Below are positions 27,024 through 38,327 of a stretch of DNA of 64,000 bases, piece by piece (positions within the stretch are counted from its first letter, which is position 1; the number at the start of each line of letters is the position of its first letter). Origin of the DNA: Spirodela intermedia (lineage: Eukaryota > Streptophyta > Magnoliopsida > Alismatales > Araceae); NCBI GenBank assembly GCA_902729315.2, contig LR746272.1, positions 12,084,327 through 12,148,326 on the forward strand, given 5' to 3'. A program made the position numbers and the translations under genes. Under the pieces are notes generated by a model that worked only from the letters and a program-made list of their open reading frames with translations, ran no database searches and was not told the DNA's origin.

Positions 27024-30000
27024 TCACCTGGGAGGACCGGGGAGCAAGTCCATGGCGGCCGAAGGCATTCTGGGGAGGATGATGTTAGGGTTTCTGGTGG
27101 GCGGGCTGAGGGCCGCCAGCTCTCTCCACTGGCCCCCAGCGGGGTGAAGACGCTTCGAGATGCTCCAGAGAGTGTCGCCGCCGCCGGCGAGAGGGCTGGT
27201 CGCCGGAGAAGAGGACCCAGTCCCCGCCGCCGCCCTTAGCTTCGTGAGCGGGTGCTTCCCGCTCCTCCCCATTCCGCTGGCGAGTAGCCATCGCGAACCG
27301 GACTGTTGCTGCAGAGAACTCGCCCAGAATCTCCTCCCACGGGGATCATCGGTCTTCACCCCCGCGACATGCACGTCGGTGATCTTGAACCGAGGAGCAG
27401 CGGCGCCTCGGTCTTCCTCGTCTTCCTCTTCGTCACCCTTCTCCTGGTTATCAGATGAATTGATGATTTCCATATCGGGTTCTTCACCTGGGGCACCGTT
27501 TTTCACAGGGTCGGAGGCCACCCGCTCGACTTGGATTAAGGCGAGCATGGGGGCGCCCACTGGCTCGTGGTTCCGGGAGGGATCTCGAAGCTGCACCATC
27601 AGAGCCACAGTGAGGTTGTTCCCCAGACAACCCCTTTTTCTCCCGGAGTTCTTTCCCTCCCACCGTCCGGCTGCCAATTCTGGAAGGTTTCCATGGTGGG
27701 CGGCGAGGACCTTCGAGGTTCTATCGCTGATCAGATCCTCTGCGTCGATCATTCCCGAGTCCAGCTTCATCCATTCATCCAGAGTGATCGCGAGACACAT
27801 CAATCCGTCAGCGTCATCTCCCTTGGCTCTGACATCCAGAAGCTGCAACCCTGCAGCAACTTCTTGGCCTCCTCGTCCTTTGAAAGCGGAAATCTCACCA
27901 GGCGTCAGGTAGATGACGCTCGAAGGAACGTCCTCGTCGGACGTTCCTGATTGTATCCTCAGTCCTTCGATCGAGAGAGCTTCAAGTTTTTCCATGGCCG
28001 AGGGCGCAAGGTCTTCCAGAGAGACACAATCAGATGAACAAGTGTATGAAATTCCTCCCGTCTTCCTCTTCCCGGCCGCACCTGCGTCAAACCCAAACCA
28101 GCCATTCTCTCTGAAACACAAACAGAAGCGCATGAGAAAAACGAAGATCAAAAGGAAGACACAAACCCCATGGAAAAAGGTCAGCAAACCTCTCAAATGC
28201 GAGCTGTTGCATCGTCTTCCCGGCAACATCTTCCAAGGGCATCACCATCCTGGCCTGCATCGAGAGCTTCTCGATCCCCATCGAGCCCAGAGACTGCAAG
28301 ATCTCCATGACGCCAGAACCCATCTCAGCCGGCACCACCACGGGGCACGACACCTGCATGATCAGACTCCCGCAGTTCTTGGAGAACCTGAAGATCAACG
28401 GGTCCATAGACCGCAAGAACCCCCCATCTTTCGTCCGAACAAGATGACCTAATCCATCGCCGAGCGGGGGCAGCTCGAGAGGATCATCGGGGGGCAATTC
28501 TATGGGGCTCCCGAAACCAGTCGGGCTGCCAGGCGGTGTGTGCTGGAAGGCCCGCTCGTTCAAACCCAGTTCACGCATTAGGGCTTCTGCCTCAGCGTCC
28601 TCCAGCATTTTGGCCCTTGCCCTGCTCTTCATCGCCTGAGATTCTCTCTGGTGCTCTCTCTCAGCGGCGTTGACTATTGATGACAGATCGAAGTCGTCGT
28701 CGAAATCCTTCCAGTCCATTTCTTTCTCCTTCTCCATCATGCCAAGATCAAAGATGTCCTCCGTGTTCGCTAGAGATTCCTGCCTGAACTGTTTCCACAA
28801 TCGCCCCCTCGGTGACTCTGGGTCGCTGTCAGAGCTCAATCCGGATGGGCTACGGTCTAGCCCGAGCACACGCAAGAACTCGCTGGCGACCGACTCCGTT
28901 GCGTCGTCCAAGCTGAGGGACTGCTCCGCTTTCCCTACCCTGCAGTTCGATTCGATCTCGTACAGATGATATTGCTCGGGTGACCGGGCCTCTGATTTGG
29001 ATGATTCCCAAACCACTGGTTCGAGGATCGAGAGATTCTGGAAGGCAGAGCTTAACTCGTCAAAATCTGGTTCGGTAGAAGCCATGGCTCTGCTCCCTGC
29101 GTGGCTGAGCTCAGATTCCTCCGGCTCAAGTCTGAGCGACTTCCCGATTTCGATCAGCTCATCATTCCCAGCAGCAATCTCATCCGGGGGATGTTGCCTT
29201 TCTCCCTCATCAAAGCCCCTCCCGTCCTCGTGCTTCACCATATCATCGTGGATTTTGATCACATCCTTGGTGACAATCTCGATTCCTTGCTCGATCACGG
29301 TAAACTCTGGATCAAGAAACTCATCTAGGTCCGACTTCATCGGATGTGGCATCCCATCAGTCCTTGAGACGGCCGATTCGTCTTCTTGTGTCAGAGCTTT
29401 GAGCTCGGGCTTCGAGCAGTCATCGGAATTTCTATCGACGGAGAGCTCCTCGACATGAACAGAAGCTGGAAAGATCTCGTGAAGAACTTTGACGTCGTCC
29501 ACAGATTGCGGGAGAAGAAGCAACCGACCTCTAGATTCATGGCTTGGAGCCGGAAGACTTCCCACTCTCCTCAAGCCGCTCTCCCGGTCAACCCCGTCCA
29601 GCGGAGGCTCTGGCACCCTGTCATGCCCGCTCCCGTCCAGGAGATTGAACCCGAAGCTGACATTGAGCAATCCACCCCTCGCCTGTCCTGAGAGCTTGAA
29701 CGTGGTGCTCCACCTGCCGGAGCTCTCCTTCTCCAGCTCCTCCAGTGTCAGCGGCAGCAGCCGCGTGAGATCCATGCGATGCTCCCCGAGGTCCAAGCCC
29801 GGCGCCCCCACCGCCGCCGCGAACAGCACATAGGGCTTCGCCTCGTACCTGGCCGCGTGATGGAGACCACCGCTCCTGCTCCCGTACACTGCGCATCGGT
29901 GTTCTAGGGTCTCCTCGAACTCGGCGGCGCCATGGGAGACCAAGGCGGAGCGGGTACGGAGACCGATCTCCGCGGCGGCATCGCGTCTCCATTGGACGCA

Positions 30001-30168
30001 CAGCCTGGAGTTGTCGAAGGTGGGAGGGAGCCCCTCTACCGTGTGGACTTGCAGGGTGAATCGGCAATCGAACCTGCGGTGGCGGATGTGGGAGAGCGCC
30101 CTGAGGGGCTTCCAGTTCCAGATCGACGAGGAACTCGATGATATCGACGACGACGGCCTCTTCTCCTT

Positions 30169-30204
<36 letters not shown>

Positions 30205-30444
30205 AAGATCCCTCTTCGGTCCCTCAGACTTCCATCGGGCCTCGGGGAGGTAAGATCCGCCGGCAGAAAGGGAGTGGCGGCGGACCGAGGCGGCGGGTTT
30301 CTTGACGAGGGCGAGGGCCTTGCTGAGGGATTCTATGTCGTCAAGCAGGCGGCCGCTGCTTCTGGATTCCTCCTCCTCCGGCGAGCCTTCCTTCTCCCGC
30401 TCCGGCTTCCGCAGCATGGCGGCGCCCTTGTTCCCCGCAATCAA
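27024..30444 (-). CDS. PMIR1: PLASTID MOVEMENT IMPAIRED1-RELATED1-like protein (NT-C2 domain)
   Basis: Plant family acting in chloroplast and nuclear positioning in light, linked to actin. Two exons, 30444-28190 and 28110-27024, are joined by a 79-base intron that splits an Arg codon; the protein is 1113 aa. The N-terminus has the family motif LLDDIESLSKAL (about 33-44), then IWNWKPLRALSHI (about 108-120), then an NT-C2 membrane-binding domain (about 122-265, with FDCRFTLQVHTVEGLPP and EFEETL). A long acidic, Ser-rich middle follows, then the PMI1-type C-terminal region (GLGHLVRTKDGGFLRSMDP, LIMQVSCPVVVPAEMGSG, VALMVQLRDPSRNHEPVG). It ends with GDTLWSISKRL...ELAAL, which resembles a LysM core. 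A second ATG ten codons in (MLRKPER) could also be the start. Very GC-rich. A triplet repeat encodes a Pro/Thr run. Its start is divergent from the heat-shock gene, 773 bases away. PMIR1 rather than PMI1 is chosen from the C-terminus. Confidence 0.9.
30168..30204 (+). repeat. (TCG)n/(GGC)n trinucleotide repeat within PMIR1
   Basis: Adjacent TCG and GGC runs on the plus strand encode the PPPPPPP-TTTTT run of PMIR1 (about residues 81-92). It is an in-frame coding microsatellite, so unit changes would alter length without frameshift. Confidence 0.9.
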
Positions 30445-31033
30445 CGCGACTCCCCTCTCTTCCTGGAAGAAGAAATTCTCTGAAAAAATTCAAGACCTAC
30501 TCGGAACCAAGAAATGCGATCTCCGCGAGCTCGGAGACTCCGCCGCCGAATCGGCTCCTGCTGCACCGACGAGTGAACGGAGAGAAGAACAGGCGGCGGA
30601 AGTTGCCGCCGCCGGCAAGTATCCTCTGAAGACTACCGCGCTTTTTTTACCACACAAGCGTGCCGAAGAACAGAGACTGGCACTCGCTACTGAACGGATA
30701 AAGTAATAATTACTTAATTAATTAATTACCCTTTTTCATTTTCCCATTCGGAGAGAAGGTTGGGGAAAATAAGATACTCCCGCGGGGAAGAGGTGCATCT
30801 CACTCCGATCAGTGTGGGCCCAACTGTATTTCAACAATTATTGACCTATCCATAGATAACCAACATTAAAAAAATTAATAATTTAGATTATATTAATTAA
30901 TTACAGGCGGCGGGTACAGGACAAATAGACCTGGAGGATTATTATGAGGGCATATCGAGAGATGCGTTCGGGGGGGGTGCTAATAACTCCGCGGGGCATG
31001 GGACCGGAAGCCGCGTTTATTCTAGAGAGTAAT

Positions 31034-31061
31034 GGAAGCTTCTTTTGGAAACAGCTAGAAA
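31034..31061 (+). promoter_or_regulatory. Heat-shock element of the small HSP promoter
   Basis: GGAAGCTTCT (31034-31043) is a perfect inverted nGAAn/nTTCn pair. Further GAA triplets at 31048-31050 and 31058-31060 are out of phase. It lies about 60 bases 5' of the TATA box, the usual place for heat-shock factor binding. Confidence 0.7.
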
Positions 31062-31094
31062 CCCCCGGATAGTTCCACGCTGCTGTCGGTTCAC

Positions 31095-31101
31095 TATATA
31101 G
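31095..31101 (+). promoter_or_regulatory. TATA box of the small HSP gene
   Basis: TATATAG lies 117 bases before the ATG, predicting a transcription start near 31125-31130 and a leader of about 90 bases. Confidence 0.75.
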
Positions 31102-31217
31102 TCTCTACACCTCGTCCATATTCTGCCATCGATCAAAGGCAGTGTAAATCGAGAGCTAGCAACGTCGCAATCCTCGGAGGCGATCGCTGCGAGTCGTTGT
31201 CGGAAAGCGGAGGAGCA

Positions 31218-31685
31218 ATGGACGTGAGGATGTTCGGCCTGGATAACCCCCTGATCTCGACGCTGCATCATCTGATGGACATCCCGGAGGAGATGGAGAA
31301 GGCCTTCAATGCGCCCACGCGGACGTACGTCCGCGACGCCAAGGCCATGGCCTCCACCCCCGCCGACGTGAAGGAGTACCCTAAGTCCTACGTCTTCATC
31401 ATCGACATGCCGGGGCTCAAGTCTGGCGACATCAAGGTCCAGGTGGAGGACGACAACCTTCTGGTCATCAGCGGGGAGCGCAAGCGCGAGGACGATAAGG
31501 AAGGGAAGTACATGCGCATGGAGAGGAGAGTTGGCAAGTTCATGAGGAAGTTCTCGCTGCCGGAGAACACCAACACCAACGCCATCTCCGCCGTTTGCCA
31601 GGACGGCGTGCTCACCGTCTCCGTGGAGAAGCTTCCTCCGCCGGAGCCCAAGAAACCGAAGACTATTGAGGTCAAGGTCGCCTAA
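31218..31685 (+). CDS. Cytosolic class II small heat-shock protein (about 17 kDa)
   Basis: ATP-independent holdase chaperone of heat-stressed cytosol that forms oligomers and granules. Intronless, 155 aa, normal for class II. The start [19 protein letters not shown] is the class II N-terminal signature. [19 protein letters not shown] precedes the alpha-crystallin domain (about residues 45-140), which has [27 protein letters not shown], and the consensus [15 protein letters not shown]. The end is [11 protein letters not shown], almost invariant in plant class II proteins. The in-frame ATG at 31218 is chosen because upstream codons contain no ATG and the family begins MDVR. The upstream HSE and TATA indicate heat induction. 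It sits alone between two minus-strand genes. Confidence 0.97.
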   Translation: MDVRMFGLDNPLISTLHHLMDIPEEMEKAFNAPTRTYVRDAKAMASTPADVKEYPKSYVFIIDMPGLKSGDIKVQVEDDNLLVISGERKREDDKEGKYMRMERRVGKFMRKFSLPENTNTNAISAVCQDGVLTVSVEKLPPPEPKKPKTIEVKVA

Positions 31686-32445
31686 TCCTCGCCTTCTAGT
31701 ACGATCCGGTAGAGGTCTCGTCTTTCAGTATGCTTCCCTCTCATTCTGCCTGTGTTTGATCTTCTTCTGTCGCTACTCTTCCTCATTTGCCGTCTATCCC
31801 AATAGCATCTCCTCCGAGAGGGCTTTCGTTAATCCCACGGACAAGATCATTGTACAGCCCCTCTCCTCCGTCTCGTTGTTGACTTTCTAATGTTCAAGGA
31901 AGATCACTACTAGTACGAATCCCCATCGTTCGTTGCACTTCTACTCTCTCTCGAAGGATGTCCGACGATGCCTGAAATTATTCTCTAACACTTGAAATGT
32001 CGTGTGATCTACACGATTTTGTATGAGCGACAATGGCGGTGCATGATCAGTTGAGAAGATCACAACATACGACAACGAGAGCAGATAAAATTATGTTCGG
32101 GAGGATTTCGCACAGATGCAGTTAATAATGCCGGAAAATTTCTCCGAAACTATAGTCGGTGAAGTCTGCCAAAATTTTTGCCCCAACTTCCAGGCTAGTA
32201 GTTTGATTCAGAGACCACCACCAGCATACCCGTGAAAAAATTGCAGGTCCAACGGTGTTCATTATCCGAGAGAAGTTCCACCGGGGGTCGACTTTCAGAA
32301 GCCCGATTCTCTCAATTCCAATCCTGAAACAAACACCAGCAGCTTTTAATCTGAATCCAACGTGCTTTCTCTATGAGATTTGGATCCTTTTTACTTGACG
32401 ATTCAGCCATGATTCCCTAAAATCAGAGGACCATTGTACCTAAGC
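31686..32445. other. Convergent intergenic region between small HSP and NSUN5 genes
   Basis: Pyrimidine-rich sequence after the HSP stop fits a 3' UTR. The right half would hold the 3' end of the NSUN5 transcript. No further gene or repeat recognised. Confidence 0.6.
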
Positions 32446-33573
32446 TCATCTACTCCGGTGCTTCGCCACTCTCCTCCGGATCATCTGCAAATGCATAGAT
32501 AGTAGACGCGCTCTTGGGAATGGACACTGTATGAACCTTCTCCTACCCAGCTTCCTCCTGGTAGGATCCACCGGCTTGTTCTGACCATCTTCAGTTTCTT
32601 CTGTAGGCCTATCAGCATCAGTTTCCCTCACGAAGAGCGCGATGAAGAAACCGTCCATGCCGTCTCCCTCATCTGTTCGGACTAGGTGTTCAGCTGAAGA
32701 GAGAACCAGAAGGGGAGGAGAACGACGTCAGGGTTGCAGAGAGTGAAGATCGAGGAGGATGATGGAGTCTGTGAAGCACTTACAACCATCAAAGACTGGG
32801 AAACCACGACGAGGCCACTCTGGGAAGGGAGCCGCCAGTCGGAAACCGAGGGACGATGCCAGGGGAAGAACTGAGCAGACCACATCTTCGTTCTCCGCTT
32901 GGAAGATGGAGCAGGTGCTGTAGACTACTCTCTCAACAGCAGGAACTGTAAATTATAGAGGAGAGAAACAAAAAATCTTAGCTAGAAACCTACAGTATTG
33001 CCTTTTAACTAAGAACACAGAAAATCCAGGCTTTCTGATCTTACAGGACAGAGCATGCGCGAGGGCCTTCCTTTGGAAAGCTGCGAGCTTCTTCACTCTC
33101 TCACTGCTGGCGGTGGCAACCTCACGATCTACAGCAGAGAAGAGGCGGAACTCCAGTCAGCAGAGTTCATCACAGAAAAGCGAGGTACACCGAATTGGTT
33201 CCCCTCCCTCACCCGTGCTTCCCTGATTGCCACTCCACAGAGCCAAGAGATTACAATTCATGATATTCGGACATTGAATGTGTTTTATGCACCTCTAATG
33301 TAGGATGGGAGCAGATGATCCAGCCTCTCCGTGGACGTTCCAGAGCCAGAACACGAAGGGTCCAAGAGAATAGCGTTGACCTGAACAAGGGACTGGATTT
33401 CAGAAACTGCACAAGAAGAACATGACTTGGAAGATAAACCTTGGCTCTGTCTCATGTCAACTCCTTAATTTCACTATGGTTTTCTTCTTTTCATATTTAA
33501 CACTGATACAAAAATAGCAAGAAGGCCAACATTGCCATCCTTTTCAATGTTTGACTATTCGGTGAATAAGATG

Positions 33574-33617
<44 letters not shown>

Positions 33618-35590
33618 GTTCTTGCTCAATGTAGCCCCACGCAAGGCCCTGTCTTCATCCAGTTCTCTAGTAATGCCAACACTCTAGGTGCTATTTTCCT
33701 CTGATTTTTCTTCAATGTTTCATCTTCTCACTAATCGGGCTGTTTCTTCCATCTTGTTCCCTCGCTGGTGCGACTATTCTTGATCCTTTACTGTTCTCTC
33801 AGTTTTTTTCCCGGCCCAGTCTTTGAAACGCAAATGCAAACTCAATATAAAGATTTCAGGAAGAAAAAAAAATCTCAGTAATTTGCACGCAAGCAAAGAT
33901 CAATTAAGTTTCTAGAAAAAAGGCTACATACCTCAGAAAATAGTGGGCCCATGGGGTTGATTTCCAGAAAGTCTCCGTGAATAATGTCAACGTCTATAAA
34001 TCAGCTAAGGTCTACCAGTACCAGCACAAGTCAACTCTACAACATATTATTTTCCAAGAAAAAATTTAAAAAATCATAAATCCAAGGCCAGCAATGCCAG
34101 ATAGAAATGAGAAAATGAGAAAACCCGACAGATAAACACCCTTGCATCAAAATTTAAAATAAATATACCAAAAAAGAATTATATGAAGCAAAAAAAAGAA
34201 GAAGAAGATCATTTATATGCAGAAAAAATGGGTTTTTAACGCTGATTTAAGTAGCAGGAATGAACAGAGACGGGTAATCAGGGGTCAAACTAGAAGATGA
34301 ACAGCCGCCGACTGTGGGCTCTCAAGAAAAGAAACGGATACTGGTAGCTCCAGAACGTCTGACGGTTGACTCCAGGTTTCTGATCCTCCCTTCATTCAGT
34401 TCGCAGGCTATGACTTCGCCGGTCCCCCTCATGAGTGCGGCGAGCTGAATGGTTTTGTTTCCTGGGGCGGAACAGGCATCAAGAACCTTTACGAATCAGT
34501 GAGAAATCAAGTGAGAGGATGCCCATAACAGATAGTCAATCGATACGCAGACACATCATGCACACATCGTACGCGAACAAGCGGTGATGAGCAGATTGCG
34601 TATTTTATTTATTAATTTACATAATATTTCTCAAATATAAAATGATGATGATGCAAACACTAAAAATTGCCAATTTCAGTAAACATCGTGGCTTCATCCT
34701 CAAAGTGACGTAAATATTTCCAATATACATAAAATTCATAAGCGTCGAGGACCCTGGAGGGTTAGTTGCGTAGGCCACAGCATGGAAACCAAGGCTGACA
34801 TTACCAAGAATAGCAAAAGAATCATTCATAACCCGGTGAATTACTCCCAGTTTTCTCTCTTGAGACATTGATATCCACGAATTAAACATTATTTTAGCTT
34901 CTGCATCTTGCTTGAAAAAACCATCATTAACTGAAGGGGAAGCTGCAATTGGTTAAAAGTGTCAACATCAAACTCCTTTTATAGTAGCAGATTAAATGAC
35001 ACGTAATAAGGATTGCAGAAAAAAACCGTTCAAAAAAAATATGAATAGAGTATGTTAGGCAAGACAAACGTTGTGGAGCCAGCCATTTAAGCGGGTGGGT
35101 GTTCAAACGTTGGCAATGCACTGAGCTGAGCTCTTTCATCTAGGAGAAGGCCAAAGGCTGCCAAAACGTAGTTCAGGTGTGCCTTCTTCGAGGTAGGCAG
35201 TAACTTAGTCCATAGATTTAGCCCAAGTAGACGTGTTACCAGGGTCCCTCTACAGGAACCACCCTTGGTAACAACACGGCGGCACACTCGGCAGAAGGGC
35301 ATGGCGCGCATGGCGGAGCAGAAGACAGCACCAGTGAGCGCCAGCATGACACCCGCACCTGTCGGCACAACACCCGCGCGTATAACTCACCTTTGGTTAT
35401 CAAGAATATTCATATTGGTCATACGTGGACTCATTGAGGATCGGATCACCCAGCACCCAACAAGGATTTCGTGCAGAGCAGCCAACTCCTTTGTTACAAG
35501 ATGCATTCCCTGCCTAAATTGGCAATGCCAATGCCCATTTGTCTTCCCACTGCTCACCCGATCAACCCCTCTCCTATTCATAATCAAATC

Positions 35591-35629
<39 letters not shown>

Positions 35630-38290
35630 GAGAATCTAAAACATTCATCTCACAACAACCCAATAATTTTAAATGGTCGTTACTGAAGATTATCAGAATC
35701 ATTGAGAAAGTTTCCTTTGAGAAAAGGTAACAAGAAAACACCAACTAAAAGACTAGGTGCCAAAGGCATTGCAAAGATATCATAGGATCTTTGGCGCCAA
35801 AAAAGTTTGGTAAAAACCAAGGGTTGAGCTTAAACAGAAAAAATAAATTAATAGGGGACGAAAATATTACCATAACACACTCTATACAATAAGAAAAAGC
35901 ACTTAATGATAAATTTCAATTTACCTTCCATCCTGATTTAGGCATTAGGGCCGTTGCTGCCATAGAACTCGATTTTCCCTGGACCAAAAGAAAAGACTTA
36001 GTATAAGCGTTTATGAAGCTTTTATTGACTTCGTTACATCATCGATTCAGGAAGAACTGAATGGTATGCCTATATAATTTAATCAACCAAAGATGCACCA
36101 CCATCTGTCATTCGTATAAGCATTGACCCATCCCCTCTATATCTTACAACAGCAAGAAAAATTTCAACAGGAACTGAAAACCATAGCCGTTTCAATGTCT
36201 CTGTTGTGCTTATAGATAGTGATAGCGCATATATAAGTGATATGAACTCCCACCCAACGCTACTGCTCTTAGAAAAAGTCATAATTCGTTAGTTTCCGGG
36301 TCCTGCTGCTATCTGAATCTGATTTGCAGTCCAAACATTGAGGGCAAGGGACAACGGGGAACTTCTTTTGAGGATGTATTTTGCAGCAGTCCAGGGTAGG
36401 TGAAGGGGTAGTTGATTAGCTGGCAGTGAATGTCGGAAGGGGAACATGTAGAGGATATGATGTTTCTATTTTGATCAAGTTCCAATGAAGAAAATTTATC
36501 ATTTTTACCGTTTATTTGGTCCTGCTGATCTTCTGGATCTAAAATCGTATATTTCACTATCTCCCTATATTTGTACCCTTTTATGCTAAAATGGCAGATG
36601 CCCTCAGACACAAACACAAGGACAAGCATCTTTAGTTGGGTGTGTCATACACGCCTAAATTGATATTATCTTGCACACTAACATGGTTATTCCGACTTCC
36701 ACCTCCTTGATATCTTATAAAGACATCGGAGAGAAGGAGAAAAGGAAACACCACCACAGAATTATAGTGTTAGAACTTAAATTTAAGGTTTAAACACTGT
36801 AACGCCGCTTACTTGCAGAAAGACGCTCCCATTCTTCACCAGTGGATGATCGTGCAAGTCAGTACCAGGTGGAAGAACTAGTAAATCAGGGACCATGTCA
36901 TCTTTTTTCACCTACCCAAATCAGAAAACGTTACCAAATGAAGGAAGATTGAAAATATGTCAACTCCGAAATTCTTTGAGCTCAAGATCTTGTGTAACTA
37001 CAGGCAGGCATAATAAAACAGCAAAGAAACGCCAACAAATTTAGAGATACCAGTCCCATAAGACCAGATTAAGCCATCAAACTGCCATGCGCTAAACAAA
37101 AAACGATCGGGAATACACATGGGATGTTCAAAATATTTTGACTCTAAGGTAGTAGAGCACGATAAATGACAGAAAGCAGCTTTACTCTCATAAGTTGACA
37201 ACTTTTGCATTCTCGTTAGTGAAAATTTGGCCCAGAACCAGAACCCTAATGTGTGAGGTCAAGGGCACAGCCGCTCTTTGGCCATTCCCCACCAGCAAAT
37301 ATCACATTCATATTGACATGGCTAATCTAGTATTTTTCTTCAAAGTTTCTACATCTCATCACGAGAGCTCCTTTCCAACATCAGTAAGCTTGGACGTGGT
37401 TACTACTCAGGATCAGAAAAATCTACTCGTAAATAGTCTAAAGGATAACTCATCTTAAAATGGCAAAAAAATCGATCCGGCTCAGACAAGTCGAATAGAG
37501 AGTACAAGACAAGAAAAAAATGGTATCAACCAATCAAATGCAAACTTTAAACAATCTAATACATTCAGAGTATCATCCCATTCCTGTGATGTAATAACCA
37601 TCAACGGAAGGTATCAAAAAACGTCGGATGGAAAGTTTAGACTCCCTATATTTCTGAATCCATTAAAAGCATTATCTTCCTATCCTAATTCCGTCAAATG
37701 ATCCACCCTCCAAATAATTTGTCTACTTTGAGCCGAGATCTTGCTTAACTGGCAAAAAGAGCCAGTTAATCAACACCCTTTCATTTTTAGGATGGAAAAC
37801 CATCACCTCAAGATCCAGTTAATGTAAAACAAAAAAATCCCTCTTGTCGCAAATCCGACTTTAAATTCTGAAACATACGATGGAAAAATATTTCAACAAA
37901 TAGATACCTTAATACGTAAAAAATGAACTCACGTCAACTGCATTGAATCAACAGGATAAATGATATCAAGTGATACGTACCGCATATTCTTTATCTAGTG
38001 CCACTATGGCAGAGTCAACGTCAAGTTTTAGGGTATTTACACGGACATATCGAGGTTTAGTAGGCCCTACAAGAAGAATTTTAGGAATGTAAATTCTACA
38101 ACTGAACATCAATAAATGGCACTCTGTAAACTAAGGTGCTTTGATGAAAAAACTTTCATAGAAAAAGAGCAACGAAATATTAAACCAATGAAAAGATGAT
38201 ATGCAGCAAGATGATATCTTTCTTCTTGATATGAGCTCCCTTGGCCAATCATCCAGGTTATTAAAAAAACACAGAGATAGATAGATAGAC

Positions 38291-38327
<37 letters not shown>

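Larger units (their letters stand above)
30445..31217. other. Divergent promoter region between PMIR1 and the small heat-shock gene
   Basis: Both genes start outward from this interval. The PMIR1 side is GC-rich leader. The middle has AATTAATTAATT-type AT-rich DNA and TGTGGGCCCAAC near 30823. The right third carries the heat-shock element and TATA box annotated separately. No gene is seen inside. Confidence 0.6.

Noticed and set aside
27160-27912. 250-codon plus-strand open frame
   Set aside because: Antisense shadow of the GC-rich PMIR1 exon 2; PMIR1 is clearly the real frame.
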